From Mycolicibacterium thermoresistibile (GTDB lineage: Bacteria > Actinomycetota > Actinomycetes > Mycobacteriales > Mycobacteriaceae): DNA of 64,000 nucleotides. Below the pieces are notes generated by a model. It was given only the letters and a program-made list of their open reading frames with translations, was not told where the DNA came from and ran no database searches. The stretch lies in the NCBI RefSeq assembly GCF_900187065.1, contig NZ_LT906483.1:1736001-1800000 (forward strand), in the 5' to 3' direction. The position numbers and the translations under genes were made by a program. Below are positions 16,736 through 25,972 of this stretch, piece by piece; the stretch's first letter is position 1, and the number at the start of each line of letters is the position of its first letter.

Positions 16736-17014
16736 CGATCCAGTTCACGCGGGAGCGACCGGCCCCGGGGGGTTTTCCGGCGTTACGGCGCCTGTCTGGG
16801 GAGCAAGCCTCCGCTGTGGACGAAGCACCTGCTCCGCCGGTGTAAACTGCTACCTGCAGCTCGCCTGCGCGGGCTGACTTCGCGTGTCTGCACGCCAGCG
16901 ACACACCGGTTGGTCCCGTTCCGGTTCTGCCGAAACGGGTGCGGTGGTCGGCGGACACCAGGGCTCGGCACCACCCGGTGCCCGGCGTCAACCAACAACC
17001 AGAAGAGGCACATC
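16736..17014 (+). promoter_or_regulatory. rpsB promoter and leader region
   Basis: This 279-bp stretch holds no gene. TAAACT at 16843-16848 fits a mycobacterial -10 for rpsB, which would leave a leader of about 160 nt. GGGC...GCCC pairings near the start of rpsB could form structure, possibly for S2 autoregulation, but I see no named RNA motif. The minus-strand peptidase start lies at its left edge. Confidence 0.35.
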
Positions 17015-17851
17015 ATGGCTGTTGTAACCATGAAACAGCTGCTGGACGCGGGCGCCCACTTCGGGCACCAGACCCGGCGCTGGAACCCCAAGATGAAGCG
17101 GTTCATCTTCACCGACCGCAACGGCATCTACATCATCGATCTGCAGCAGACGCTGTCCTACATCGACAAGGCGTACGAGTTCGTCAAGGAGACCGTCGCC
17201 CACGGCGGCACCATCCTGTTCGTCGGCACCAAGAAGCAGGCGCAGGAGGCCATCGCCGAAGAAGCCACCCGCGTCGGCATGCCGTATGTGAACCAGCGCT
17301 GGCTCGGCGGCATGCTGACCAACTTCTCCACCGTCCACAAGCGGCTGCAGCGCCTCAAGGAACTCGAGGCGATGGAGCAGACCGGCGGTTTCGAGGGTCG
17401 CACCAAGAAGGAAATCCTGATGCTGACCCGGGAGAAGAACAAGCTGGAGCGGTCCCTGGGCGGTATCCGGGACATGCAGAAGGTGCCGTCGGCCATCTGG
17501 GTGGTCGACACCAACAAGGAGCACATCGCCGTCGGTGAGGCCCGCAAGCTGGGCATCCCGGTGATCGCGATCCTCGACACCAACTGCGACCCCGACCTGG
17601 TCGACTACCCGATTCCGGGCAACGACGACGCGATCCGCTCCGCCGCGCTGCTCACCAAGGTGATCGCCTCGGCCGTGGCCGAGGGGCTGCAGGCCCGCGC
17701 CGGTGCCGGCCGGGAAGGCGACAAGCCGGCCGAGACGGCCGAACCGCTGCCCGAGTGGGAACAGGAGCTGCTGGCCGGTGCCACGGCCACCGCGGCCGGC
17801 AATCCGGAAGGCGAGAAGCCCGCCGAATCGACCACCCCGCAGAATTCCTAG
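17015..17851 (+). CDS. rpsB: 30S ribosomal protein S2
   Basis: Small-subunit ribosomal protein, last to assemble and needed for S1 binding. The 278-residue product starts [20 protein letters not shown] and shows the family blocks [35 protein letters not shown] and DTNCDPD. A variable acidic C-terminal tail ([15 protein letters not shown]...) is typical of mycobacterial S2. ATG 17015 is preceded by AGAAGAGG. The open frame upstream is not S2. tsf follows 10 nt later in the same operon (Rv2890c-Rv2889c order). Confidence 0.97.
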   Translation: MAVVTMKQLLDAGAHFGHQTRRWNPKMKRFIFTDRNGIYIIDLQQTLSYIDKAYEFVKETVAHGGTILFVGTKKQAQEAIAEEATRVGMPYVNQRWLGGMLTNFSTVHKRLQRLKELEAMEQTGGFEGRTKKEILMLTREKNKLERSLGGIRDMQKVPSAIWVVDTNKEHIAVGEARKLGIPVIAILDTNCDPDLVDYPIPGNDDAIRSAALLTKVIASAVAEGLQARAGAGREGDKPAETAEPLPEWEQELLAGATATAAGNPEGEKPAESTTPQNS

Positions 17852-17861
17852 AAAGGCTGAT

Positions 17862-18689
17862 ATGGCGAACTACACCGCTGCCGACGTCAAACGACTTCGG
17901 GAGCTGACCGGCGCCGGCATGTTGGACTCGAAGAACGCGCTGGTGGAGGCCGAGGGCGACTTCGACAAGGCGGTCGAACTGCTGCGCATCAAGGGCGCCA
18001 AGGACGTCGGCAAACGGGCCGGCCGGGCCACCGCCGAGGGCCTCGTCGCCGCCAAGGACGGCGCGTTGATCGAGCTGAACTCCGAAACCGACTTCGTCGC
18101 GAAGAACGAAGAGTTCCAGCAGCTCGCCGACGCCGTCGTCGCGGCCGCCGCGGCCGCCAAGGCCACCGACGTCGACACGCTGAAGGCCGCCAAGGTCGGC
18201 GACAAGACGGTCGAGGAGGCCATCGCCGAGCTGGCCGCCAAGATCGGTGAGAAGCTCGAGCTGCGCCGCGTCGCCTACTTCGACGGCACCGTGTCCACCT
18301 ACCTGCACAAACGGGCCGCGGACCTGCCGCCCGCGGTGGGTGTGATGGTCGAGTACACCGCCGAGGACGCGGCCAAGGGCGCAGAGGCCGCGCACGCGGT
18401 CGCGCTGCAGATCGCCGCGATGAAGGCCCAGTACCTGACCCGTGACGACGTTCCGGAGGACGTGGTCGCCAACGAGCGCCGCATCGCCGAGGAGACCGCC
18501 AAGGCCGAGGGCAAGCCCGAGCAGGCGCTGCCCAAGATCGTCGAGGGCCGGCTCAACGGCTTCTTCAAGGATGTCGTGCTGCTGGATCAGCCGACGGTCT
18601 CGGACAACAAGAAGACCGTCAAGGCGCTGCTCGACGAGGCCGGTGTCACCGTCACCCGGTTCGTCCGGTTCGAGGTGGGGCAGGCCTGA
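17862..18689 (+). CDS. tsf: Translation elongation factor Ts
   Basis: Guanine-nucleotide exchange factor for EF-Tu. In the 275-residue protein the N-terminal UBA-like domain ([20 protein letters not shown]) is followed by the EF-Tu contact motif [12 protein letters not shown] and a two-repeat core with a long helical insert. ATG 17862 has GAAAGG upstream. It is cotranscribed with rpsB, 10 nt away. Confidence 0.97.
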   Translation: MANYTAADVKRLRELTGAGMLDSKNALVEAEGDFDKAVELLRIKGAKDVGKRAGRATAEGLVAAKDGALIELNSETDFVAKNEEFQQLADAVVAAAAAAKATDVDTLKAAKVGDKTVEEAIAELAAKIGEKLELRRVAYFDGTVSTYLHKRAADLPPAVGVMVEYTAEDAAKGAEAAHAVALQIAAMKAQYLTRDDVPEDVVANERRIAEETAKAEGKPEQALPKIVEGRLNGFFKDVVLLDQPTVSDNKKTVKALLDEAGVTVTRFVRFEVGQA

Positions 18690-18713
18690 CCGGCGGTTGT
18701 TACCGTCGAGCGC

Positions 18714-20123
18714 ATGCAACGCATCCACGCCTTCGGTGACGACGCGCTCTCAGATCTGGACGCGGTGGGTCTCGCAGCGGAGCTGCGGGCCCGCCGCGTT
18801 TCCGTTCCCGAACTGATCCGCGCCGCCATCGCGCGCACCGAGGCCGTCAACCCGGCCCTCAACGGTCTGGCATATGAGGCGTTCGACCGGGCGCTGGCCC
18901 GCGCCGAAGCCGGGCCGGTCCCCGGCTTCTTCGGCGGGATCCCCACCTACGTCAAGGACAACGCCGCCGTCGCCGGCATGCCGACGATGGAGGGCACCGA
19001 CGCCTGGGATCCGCGGCCCCAGCCCGCGCACGGCGATTTCGCGAGGCTCTACCTGGGCACCGGCGTGATCCCGCTCGGCAAGACCCAGATGTCGGAGTTC
19101 GGGTTCAGCGCGTCCGCGGAGCACCCACGGCTGGGTCCGGTGCGCAATCCATGGCACCCCGAACACACCGCCGGCGCGTCGTCCTCGGGATCCGGCGCCT
19201 TCGTCGCCGCCGGGGTGGTGCCGATCGCCCACGCCAACGACGGGGGCGGCTCGATCCGCATCCCGGCGGCGTGCAACGGGCTGGTCGGCCTGAAACCCTC
19301 CCGGGGCCGGCTGCCGCTGGACCGCCACATGCGGCAGATGCCGCTGCGAATCGTGGCCAACGGGGTGCTCACCCGGTCGGTGCGCGACACCGCCGCGTTC
19401 TACCGGGAAGCCGAACTGCTCACCGGACGCACCAGGCTGCCGCCGATCGGCGACATCACCCGCCCGGGCGCCGAGCGGCTGCGCATCGCGGTGTGCACCC
19501 GGTCGATCAACCGCGACGCCAGCCCCGAGGTGCGGGAACTGACCCTCAAGACCGCGGCGCTGCTCGAGGAACTCGGCCATCACGTCACCCCGATCGACAA
19601 TCCGGTGCCGCGGCAGTTCCAGGACGACTTCCTGCTGTACTGGGCGTTCCTGGCGATGGCGGTGGTGCGCAGCGGACGGCGGACCTTCGGGCCCGGCTTC
19701 GACCGGGACCGGCTCGACAACCTCACCCTGGGCCTCGACAGCCATGCCGCCCGTAACCTGCACCGGTTGCCGGCGGCGATGGTCCGGCTGAGCCGGCTGC
19801 GGCGGGTGACCGCCCGGCTCACCCGGGACTTCGACGTGGTGCTGACGCCGACGCTGGCCGACGTGCCGCCCCGCATCGGCCACCTCGATCCCACCGCGGA
19901 CTACCAGCAGATCATCGACCGGCTCGTCGACTGGGTGGCGTTCACCCCGCTGCACAACGTGACCGGCGAGCCGGCGGTGTCGCTGCCGCTGGCCCAGTCC
20001 CGTGACGGGCTGCCGGTCGGCATGATGTTCGCCGCCGCGCTGGGGGAGGAGGCCCGGCTGCTGCGGCTGGCCTACGAGCTCGAGGAGGCCCGGCCCTGGC
20101 CGCGCATCGACCAGCGGTCATAG
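18714..20123 (+). CDS. Amidase-signature family hydrolase (Rv2888c type)
   Basis: Hydrolyses an unidentified amide. The 469-residue protein carries the Ser-cisSer-Lys triad: Lys81 in TYVKDN, Ser156 in the GASSSGSGA stretch and nucleophile Ser180 in GGGSIRIPA. C-terminal segments typical of the family follow (NVTGEPAVSLPLAQS). It lies 24 nt after tsf, as in M. tuberculosis where the gene is called amiC. No substrate can be inferred from the context of translation genes. Confidence 0.92.
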   Translation: MQRIHAFGDDALSDLDAVGLAAELRARRVSVPELIRAAIARTEAVNPALNGLAYEAFDRALARAEAGPVPGFFGGIPTYVKDNAAVAGMPTMEGTDAWDPRPQPAHGDFARLYLGTGVIPLGKTQMSEFGFSASAEHPRLGPVRNPWHPEHTAGASSSGSGAFVAAGVVPIAHANDGGGSIRIPAACNGLVGLKPSRGRLPLDRHMRQMPLRIVANGVLTRSVRDTAAFYREAELLTGRTRLPPIGDITRPGAERLRIAVCTRSINRDASPEVRELTLKTAALLEELGHHVTPIDNPVPRQFQDDFLLYWAFLAMAVVRSGRRTFGPGFDRDRLDNLTLGLDSHAARNLHRLPAAMVRLSRLRRVTARLTRDFDVVLTPTLADVPPRIGHLDPTADYQQIIDRLVDWVAFTPLHNVTGEPAVSLPLAQSRDGLPVGMMFAAALGEEARLLRLAYELEEARPWPRIDQRS

Positions 20124-20246
20124 CCCCGGCCGGTCGAACACGCGCGCACCCCGGCGTGGCACGACGCCCACAATGAGGCAGGATTGGTTAGGCCGTTCCG
20201 GCACCTGCCGGCACGGCGATCTCCAGGAGGACTTCGAAGGAGTCGG

Positions 20247-21095
20247 ATGCCGGAGCCTGTCTCCAACAGCCGGGCGGGATCGCCGCCCGGCGACCCCACC
20301 ACAGTCAGCGGCGACGCCACCACCGGACGGGGGCCGGACGGCACCGGCCCGTCCCCGAACGACGACGCGCACCCGACGGCGAACCTGCGGCCCGCCTATT
20401 CGCGGGTGCTGCTCAAACTCGGCGGCGAGATGTTCGGCGGCGGGCAGGTCGGCCTCGACCCGGACGTGGTGCAGAAGGTGGCCCACGAGATCGCCGAGGT
20501 GGTGCGCAGCGGCGTCCAGGTGGCGGTGGTGATCGGCGGCGGCAACTTCTTCCGCGGCGCGCAACTGCAGCAGCGGGGTCTGGAACGCAGCCGCTCGGAC
20601 TACATGGGCATGCTCGGCACCGTCATGAACAGCCTTGCCCTGCAGGACTTCCTGCAGAAGGAAGGGATCGACACCCGGGTGCAGACGGCGATCACCATGG
20701 GGCAGGTCGCCGAACCGTACATCCCGCTGCGGGCGCAGCGGCACCTGGAGAAGGGCCGCGTGGTGATCTTCGGCGCCGGTATGGGCCTGCCGTACTTCTC
20801 CACCGACACCACCGCCGCTCAGCGCGCGCTGGAGATCGGCGCCGAGGTGGTGCTGATGGCCAAGGCCGTCGACGGCGTCTACACCGACGACCCGCGCACC
20901 AACCCGGATGCGAAACTCATCACCAAGATCACCCACCGCGAGGTGATCGACCGCGGGCTGCGCGTCGCCGATGCCACCGCGTTCAGCCTCTGCATGGACA
21001 ACGGCATGCCGATTCTGGTGTTCAATCTCCTCATCGACGGCAATATCGCGCGTGCGGTCGCAGGTGAGAAGATCGGAACACTGGTCACCACGTGA
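20247..21095 (+). CDS. pyrH: Uridylate kinase (UMP kinase)
   Basis: Phosphorylates UMP to UDP in pyrimidine synthesis. The 282-residue product has a nonconserved, disordered N-terminus of about 50 residues, then the amino-acid-kinase fold: [27 protein letters not shown], the mycobacterial [20 protein letters not shown] block, [14 protein letters not shown] and VYTDDPR. ATG 20247 follows GAAGGAG closely; the open frame extends to 20184 but without a better site. frr follows 40 nt downstream, the usual pyrH-frr order. Confidence 0.96.
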   Translation: MPEPVSNSRAGSPPGDPTTVSGDATTGRGPDGTGPSPNDDAHPTANLRPAYSRVLLKLGGEMFGGGQVGLDPDVVQKVAHEIAEVVRSGVQVAVVIGGGNFFRGAQLQQRGLERSRSDYMGMLGTVMNSLALQDFLQKEGIDTRVQTAITMGQVAEPYIPLRAQRHLEKGRVVIFGAGMGLPYFSTDTTAAQRALEIGAEVVLMAKAVDGVYTDDPRTNPDAKLITKITHREVIDRGLRVADATAFSLCMDNGMPILVFNLLIDGNIARAVAGEKIGTLVTT

Positions 21096-21135
21096 CGGGT
21101 GCCGCAGCCGCCAGGAGCACACAAAAGGAGATGCC

Positions 21136-21693
21136 GTGATCGAGGAAACCCTCTTCGATGCCGAAGAGAAGATGGAGAAGGCCGTCGACGTGGCCCGTGA
21201 CGACCTGGCCTCCATCCGGACCGGTCGCGCCAATCCGGGCATGTTCAGCCGGGTCTTGATCGACTACTACGGCACACCCACCCCGATCACCCAGTTGTCC
21301 AGCATCAACGTGCCGGAGGCGCGACTGGTGGTGATCAAGCCGTACGAGGCCAATCAGCTCCGCAACATCGAGGAGGCGATCCGCAACTCCGACCTCGGCC
21401 TGAACCCCACCAACGACGGCAACGTCATCCGGGTGGCGATTCCGCCGCTGACCGAGGAACGCCGCCGCGAACTGGTGAAGCAGGCCAAGGCCAAGGGGGA
21501 GGAGGCGAAGGTCTCCATCCGGGCGGTGCGGCGCAAGGCCATGGAGGAACTGCACCGGATCAAGAAGGACGGCGAAGCCGGCGAGGACGAGGTCGCGCGC
21601 GCTGAGAAGGACCTCGACAAGACCACTGCGCAGTACACCGGCCAGATCGACGAGCTGGTCAAGACCAAAGAGGGTGAGCTGCTCGAGGTGTAG
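21136..21693 (+). CDS. frr: Ribosome recycling factor
   Basis: Splits the post-termination ribosome together with EF-G. The 185-residue product is the same length as the M. tuberculosis protein and contains [48 protein letters not shown] and [13 protein letters not shown]. It starts at GTG 21136 with AAAAGGAG 5 nt upstream. Confidence 0.97.
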   Translation: MIEETLFDAEEKMEKAVDVARDDLASIRTGRANPGMFSRVLIDYYGTPTPITQLSSINVPEARLVVIKPYEANQLRNIEEAIRNSDLGLNPTNDGNVIRVAIPPLTEERRRELVKQAKAKGEEAKVSIRAVRRKAMEELHRIKKDGEAGEDEVARAEKDLDKTTAQYTGQIDELVKTKEGELLEV

Positions 21694-21716
21694 AACCCGG
21701 GCGGCGCTGATGACAT

Positions 21717-22622
21717 ATGGGCGAAACTCAAGCTGTGCCCGCCGACGAGACCCAGAAGGTGGGCCGCGCGGGTCGTAACCTGCCGGCGGCGATCGCCGTC
21801 GGAGTCCTGCTCGGCGGCGGGCTGATCGCCGTCCTGGTGTGGGCCCCGTACGTGTGGCTCGGTGTGCTCGCGGTGGCGATCGCGATCGCCACCCGCGAGG
21901 TCACCGCCCGGCTGCGGGAAGCCGGCTATCAGATCCCGTTGGTGCCGCTGCTGCTCGGCGGTCAGGCCACCTTGTGGCTGACCTGGCCGTTCGGCGCCGC
22001 CGGAGCGTTGGGCGGATTCGCCGGCATGGTCGTGACCTGCATGATCTGGCGGCTCATCGCCCAGGGGCGGGCCGCGGCGCCGGTCCGCACGAGCGCCGAC
22101 CCGGACCTGTCCGGACAGCCGGGGCCCACCAATTATCTGCGTGACATCGCCGCGACGATCTTCCTGGCCACCTGGGTGCCGCTGTTCGCCGGCTTCGGTG
22201 CGCTGCTGATCTATCCCGACGACGGGCCGGCGCGGGTGTTCAGCTTCATGCTGGCCGTGGTGTGCTCGGACATCGGCGGCTACACCGCCGGGGTGCTGTT
22301 CGGCAGACACCCGATGGTGCCGGCGATCAGCCCGAAGAAGTCCTGGGAGGGATTCGCCGGGTCGATGGTGTTCGGCACCACCGCGGCGGTGCTCGCGGTG
22401 GTGTTCCTGATGGACAAGCCGTGGTGGGCCGGCGCCGCGCTGGGCGTGCTGCTGGTGATCACCGCGACGTTGGGCGATCTGGTCGAGTCGCAGTTCAAGC
22501 GTGATCTGGGCATCAAGGACATGGGCAGCCTGCTGCCCGGCCACGGCGGCCTGATGGACCGCATCGACGGGATGCTGCCCTCGGCGGTGGCCACCTGGAT
22601 CGTGCTCAGCCTGCTGGCCTGA
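21717..22622 (+). CDS. cdsA: Phosphatidate cytidylyltransferase (CDP-diacylglycerol synthase)
   Basis: Integral membrane enzyme making CDP-diacylglycerol from phosphatidate and CTP, the branch point for phosphatidylinositol and cardiolipin. The 301-residue product has a hydrophilic N-terminus, several transmembrane segments, and the family signature [11 protein letters not shown]...[10 protein letters not shown] near the C-terminus, including the metal-binding DR. It starts at ATG 21717, 23 nt after frr. Confidence 0.96.
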   Translation: MGETQAVPADETQKVGRAGRNLPAAIAVGVLLGGGLIAVLVWAPYVWLGVLAVAIAIATREVTARLREAGYQIPLVPLLLGGQATLWLTWPFGAAGALGGFAGMVVTCMIWRLIAQGRAAAPVRTSADPDLSGQPGPTNYLRDIAATIFLATWVPLFAGFGALLIYPDDGPARVFSFMLAVVCSDIGGYTAGVLFGRHPMVPAISPKKSWEGFAGSMVFGTTAAVLAVVFLMDKPWWAGAALGVLLVITATLGDLVESQFKRDLGIKDMGSLLPGHGGLMDRIDGMLPSAVATWIVLSLLA

Positions 22623-22671
22623 GCCGCCCGGCCGGTCCGCTCGTTCGCGCCCCGGTGCCATACTGGCAGCA

Positions 22672-23766
22672 GTGTCCGCTTCGCTTCCCCTGGTTTTCGA
22701 CGCCCCGCGCCGCGCCATGCCGCCGCGGCACCTCGCCGATCTCGACGAGGCGCAGCGCGCGACCGCCGTCGCGGACCTCGGGCTGCCCGCGTTCCGGGCG
22801 AAACAGCTGGCCAACCAGTACTACGGCCGGCTGGTCGCCGACCCGCAGCAGATGACCGATCTGCCCGCGGCGGTGCGCGACAGCGTCGCCGAGGCGCTGT
22901 TCCCGCGGCTGCTCGACCCGGTGCGGGAGATCGAATGCGACGCCGGGGAGACCCGCAAGACGCTGTGGCGGGCCGTCGACGGCACCACCTTCGAGTCGGT
23001 GTTGATGCGCTATCCGGACCGGCACACGCTGTGCATCTCCTCCCAGGCCGGGTGCGGGATGGCCTGTCCGTTCTGTGCCACCGGCCAGGGCGGGCTGAAC
23101 CGCAACCTGTCCACCGCCGAGATCCTCGAACAGGTCCGCACCGCCGCGGCGCGGCTGCGGTCCGACGGGCAGCGGCTGTCCAACATCGTGTTCATGGGCA
23201 TGGGGGAGCCGCTGGCCAACTACCGCCGGGTGCTGGCCGCGGTGCGCCGGATCACCGCGGCGCCGCCGCACGGGTTCGGGATCTCCGCCCGGTCCGTCAC
23301 GGTGTCCACGGTGGGGTTGGCACCGGCGATCCGCAACCTGGCCGACGAACAGCTCGGCGTCACCCTGGCGGTGTCGTTGCACGCGCCCGACGACGAGCTG
23401 CGCGACACCCTGGTGCCGGTGAACACCCGCTGGAAGGTGCGTGAAGTCCTCGACGCCGCACGCTATTTCGCCGACACCACCGGGCGGCGGGTGTCGATCG
23501 AATACGCGTTGATCCGCGGTGTCAACGATCAGCCGTGGCGGGCCGATCTGCTCGGCAGGAAGCTGCACGGCGCGCTGGGGCCGTTGGTCCACGTCAACCT
23601 GATTCCGCTGAACCCGACCCCGGGCAGCGAATGGGATGCCAGCCCCAAACCTGTGGAACGCGAATTCGTCAGACGGGTCAGGGCGTGCGGGGTGCCGTGC
23701 ACCGTGCGCGACACCCGGGGCCGCGAGATCGCCGCGGCCTGCGGTCAGCTCGCCGCCGACGGCTGA
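22672..23766 (+). CDS. rlmN: Dual-specificity 23S rRNA/tRNA adenine-C2 methyltransferase
   Basis: Radical-SAM enzyme methylating A2503 of 23S rRNA and A37 of some tRNAs. In the 364-residue product the iron-sulfur cluster cysteines are Cys128, Cys132 and Cys135 (CGMACPFC), and the methyl-carrying cysteine is Cys343 in [15 protein letters not shown] and NLIPLNP blocks are intact. It starts at GTG 22672. The last codons and the TGA lie inside the first copy of a 27-bp tandem repeat. It corresponds to Rv2880c. Confidence 0.95.
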   Translation: MSASLPLVFDAPRRAMPPRHLADLDEAQRATAVADLGLPAFRAKQLANQYYGRLVADPQQMTDLPAAVRDSVAEALFPRLLDPVREIECDAGETRKTLWRAVDGTTFESVLMRYPDRHTLCISSQAGCGMACPFCATGQGGLNRNLSTAEILEQVRTAAARLRSDGQRLSNIVFMGMGEPLANYRRVLAAVRRITAAPPHGFGISARSVTVSTVGLAPAIRNLADEQLGVTLAVSLHAPDDELRDTLVPVNTRWKVREVLDAARYFADTTGRRVSIEYALIRGVNDQPWRADLLGRKLHGALGPLVHVNLIPLNPTPGSEWDASPKPVEREFVRRVRACGVPCTVRDTRGREIAAACGQLAADG

Positions 23767-23886
23767 GCCGTCATATCAGACACCGACGGCTGAGCCGTCA
23801 TATCAGACACCGACGGCTGAGCCGTCATATCAGACACCGACGGCTGAGCCGTCATATCAGACACCGACGGCTGAGCCGTCACATCA
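23758..23886. repeat. 27-bp tandem repeat, five copies, overlapping the rlmN stop codon
   Basis: Units start at 23758, 23785, 23812, 23839 and 23866. Each contains the odd-centred palindrome GACGGCTGAGCCGTC followed by a 12-base spacer ATATCAGACACC. The first four are identical and the fifth diverges after the palindrome (ACATCAG). The TGA in the first palindrome is the rlmN stop. As RNA each palindrome can form a 6-bp stem with a TGA loop. It separates rlmN from the convergent SnoaL-like gene, so it may act in termination or as a variable-number repeat. Confidence 0.95.
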
Positions 23887-23910
23887 GGTGCGAGACGTGC
23901 GCTTCACGGG

Positions 23911-24357
23911 TCACGACTCGCCCGGGCGGTTGGCGAACCAGACGTTGTCCTCGCGCAGCCGGCGGCTGCGCCAGCCGTCGGGGGTGCGGACCAGCTCGTG
24001 GTGGTAGTACCCGCCGCAGGCGCTCATCTCCGACATCCCGGGCAGCTGCATCGGGTTGTAGAACATCGCCCGCACCGTCGCGGTATCCCCGTCGATCTCG
24101 GCCTCCACGTTGGTGATGTAGTGCATGCTCCACGGGATCGCCGCGAACCCGGCGGCCAGCCACTCGGCCACCTCGTCGCGGGAGCCGGCGACAGCCCCCG
24201 CCGAGGTGTAGTCGATGTGCGCGTCGGGGGTGAACACCGACCGGTACAGCTCCCAGTCCTTGCTGTCCACCGCCCGCGCGTACCTGGTCAGCAGGGCGTT
24301 GATCGCCAACTCGTCGGCGATCCGCCCGGCGTCCGTCCGATCGGTGTGCCCGGTCAT
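23911..24357 (-). CDS. SnoaL/NTF2-like protein
   Basis: A 148-residue cone-fold protein of the SnoaL-like group, which includes polyketide cyclases, steroid isomerases and non-catalytic relatives. Visible features are the N-terminal helix ELAINALLTRYARAVDSKDWELY, FTPDAHIDYTSAG, SMHYITNVEAEIDGDTATVRA and YHHELVRTPDGWRSRRL. The ATG at 24357 overlaps the aldehyde dehydrogenase stop (ATGA), so it is probably translated with that gene. In such catabolic clusters these proteins often act as isomerases or dehydratases; the actual reaction is not known. Confidence 0.82.
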   Translation of the reverse strand: MTGHTDRTDAGRIADELAINALLTRYARAVDSKDWELYRSVFTPDAHIDYTSAGAVAGSRDEVAEWLAAGFAAIPWSMHYITNVEAEIDGDTATVRAMFYNPMQLPGMSEMSACGGYYHHELVRTPDGWRSRRLREDNVWFANRPGES

Positions 24358-25844
24358 TCCTGCGGGGGCATGCCGACGGTCTTGCTCTCCAGGTACTCCT
24401 TGAAGCCCTCTTCGCCGTTGCGGCGGCCCAGACCGCTCTGCTTGGTGCCGCCGAACGGGCTGTTGATGCCGAAGTGGCTGCGGCCGTTGATCGTCACGTT
24501 GCCGGTGCGCATCCGCTGCGCCACCCGGAACGCCCGGTCCACGTCGGCCGAGGACACCTCGCCGGACAGGCCGTAGATCGTGTTGTTGGCGATCTCGATC
24601 GCCTCGTCCTCGGTGTCGTACGGCGTCACGGTCAGCACCGGCCCGAAGATCTCCTCCTGGGCCACCTGCGAATTCGGATCGACATCGGCCAGCAGGGTGG
24701 GCTGGGTGTAGTACCCGACCGGCAGGTTCTCCGGGATGCCGCCGCCGAGGACCAGCCGCGCTCCGGAGTCCAGCCCGGACTTGATCAGGCCGAGCACCTT
24801 CTGCCGCTGGGCCTCGCTGATCTGCGGGCCCTGCATGTTGCCCGGGGTCCACGGGTCGCCCATCGGGAAGTTGGCCATCGCGCCCTTGAGGATCTCCAGA
24901 CCCTCGTCGTAGCGGCTGCGCGGCAGCAGGATCCGGCTCGGTAGGATGCAGCTCTGCCCGGACATCACGCAGGCCATCATCGCGGCCAGCGGCAGCGACG
25001 CGTTGAGGTCGGCGTCGTCGAGCACGATGTGGGCGGACTTGCCGCCGAGCTCGAGCATCGTCTTCTTCACGGTGGGCGCGGCGGCGGCCAGGATGGCCCG
25101 GCCGGTCGCCGTCGACCCGGTGAAGGTGATCATGTCGACCCGGGGGTCGGCCGTCAGCGCGGCGCCCACCTCGTTGGCGTTGGACACCACCACGTTGAAC
25201 ACGCCGGGCGGGATGTCGGTGTGCTCGGCGACGATGCGGCCCAGCTCGGTACCCGACCACGGGGTCAGCTGGGCGGGTTTGAGCACCACCGTGTTGCCGG
25301 CCATCAACGCCGGCATGGTCTCGGCGATGTTGAGGTAGAACGGCACGTTCCACGGGGTGATCGCGCCGACCACACCCGTCGCCTCATAGACGATCTTGCG
25401 GTGCGCCGGGCCGAGCGGCGTGTCGTGCACACCGTTGTCGACGATGTACTGGAACGCCTTTCCGTGTTCGGCCCAGTGCCGCACCTCGTTGATCGGCTCG
25501 TCGATCTGGCTGCCGGTCACCGTGACGGGACAGCCGACCTCGGTGACCAGGATCCGCCGCAGCCGCTCCTTCTCGGCCTCCAGCGCCTCGGCGAGCTGGA
25601 TCAGACAGTGGTGGCGGAACTCCACATCGCGTGACCAGTCGGTGGTGTCGAACGCGCGCCGCGCCGCGGCCACCGCGCGTTCCATGTCGGCCACGGTGCC
25701 GTCGGTGGCCTGACCGGCCACTTCCTCGTTGGCCGGATGGATCACGTCGAACTTGGCGCCGCTGCTCGTGTACTGCAACTCACCGTCGATGAGCATCCGC
25801 TCGTCGCCGGCCAACACCCCGGTCTCGTCCTGCACGCTCGTCAT
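24354..25844 (-). CDS. Aldehyde dehydrogenase family protein
   Basis: NAD(P)-dependent oxidation of an aldehyde to an acid. The 496-residue, full-length product has ITPWNVPFYLN, VLKPAQLTPWS, FTGSTATGR, the catalytic Glu265 in LELGGKS and catalytic Cys299 in SGQSC, and a C-terminal PFGGTKQSGLGRRNG. The start at 25844 is 9 bp from an operator-like site at 25854-25882, and the gene is divergent from the acyl-CoA dehydrogenase gene. Substrate unknown; context suggests a step in the island's degradative pathway. Confidence 0.92.
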   Translation of the reverse strand: MTSVQDETGVLAGDERMLIDGELQYTSSGAKFDVIHPANEEVAGQATDGTVADMERAVAAARRAFDTTDWSRDVEFRHHCLIQLAEALEAEKERLRRILVTEVGCPVTVTGSQIDEPINEVRHWAEHGKAFQYIVDNGVHDTPLGPAHRKIVYEATGVVGAITPWNVPFYLNIAETMPALMAGNTVVLKPAQLTPWSGTELGRIVAEHTDIPPGVFNVVVSNANEVGAALTADPRVDMITFTGSTATGRAILAAAAPTVKKTMLELGGKSAHIVLDDADLNASLPLAAMMACVMSGQSCILPSRILLPRSRYDEGLEILKGAMANFPMGDPWTPGNMQGPQISEAQRQKVLGLIKSGLDSGARLVLGGGIPENLPVGYYTQPTLLADVDPNSQVAQEEIFGPVLTVTPYDTEDEAIEIANNTIYGLSGEVSSADVDRAFRVAQRMRTGNVTINGRSHFGINSPFGGTKQSGLGRRNGEEGFKEYLESKTVGMPPQE

Positions 25845-25853
25845 GACGACAGC

Positions 25854-25882
25854 TTTACAAATTCCGGCCTCAGTGTCAGCAC
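25854..25882. promoter_or_regulatory. Operator-like site D of the island regulon
   Basis: TTTACA (25854-25859), then 14 nt, then TGTCAG (25874-25879). It shares TTTACAAA and AGTGTCA, 18 bp apart start to start, with the sites at 25936, 28424 and 33920. It lies between the aldehyde dehydrogenase start and site A and probably controls the dehydrogenase-SnoaL pair. Confidence 0.55.
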
Positions 25883-25935
25883 TTTGGGCGTCCGCTCAAA
25901 AGATTTCCCACTTCCTGGGCGACGGCTGGGGTGTC

Positions 25936-25964
25936 TTTACAAAATCTCCATGAAGTGTCACGCT
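25936..25964. promoter_or_regulatory. Operator-like site A of the island regulon
   Basis: TTTACA at 25936-25941, 14 nt, TGTCAC at 25956-25961, extended to AAGTGTCACGCT. The right edge is 8 nt from the acyl-CoA dehydrogenase ATG, so a bound repressor would block the start region. The same motif recurs with exactly the same spacing at 28424 and 33920. Confidence 0.65.
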
Positions 25965-25972
25965 CAGCGGTT

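Noticed and set aside
15545..17014. Long open frame joined to the front of rpsB
   Set aside because: It reads through xerC, repeats and the peptidase gene in the wrong frame. High GC leaves many such false frames open. S2 starts at 17015.
23758..23886. CRISPR-like array
   Set aside because: The 27-bp units are directly adjacent with no unique spacers, and no cas genes are present.
25931..25972. Acyl-CoA dehydrogenase start at GTG 25931
   Set aside because: It would translate the operator-like sequence, and the added residues do not match the family. ATG 25973 is preferred.
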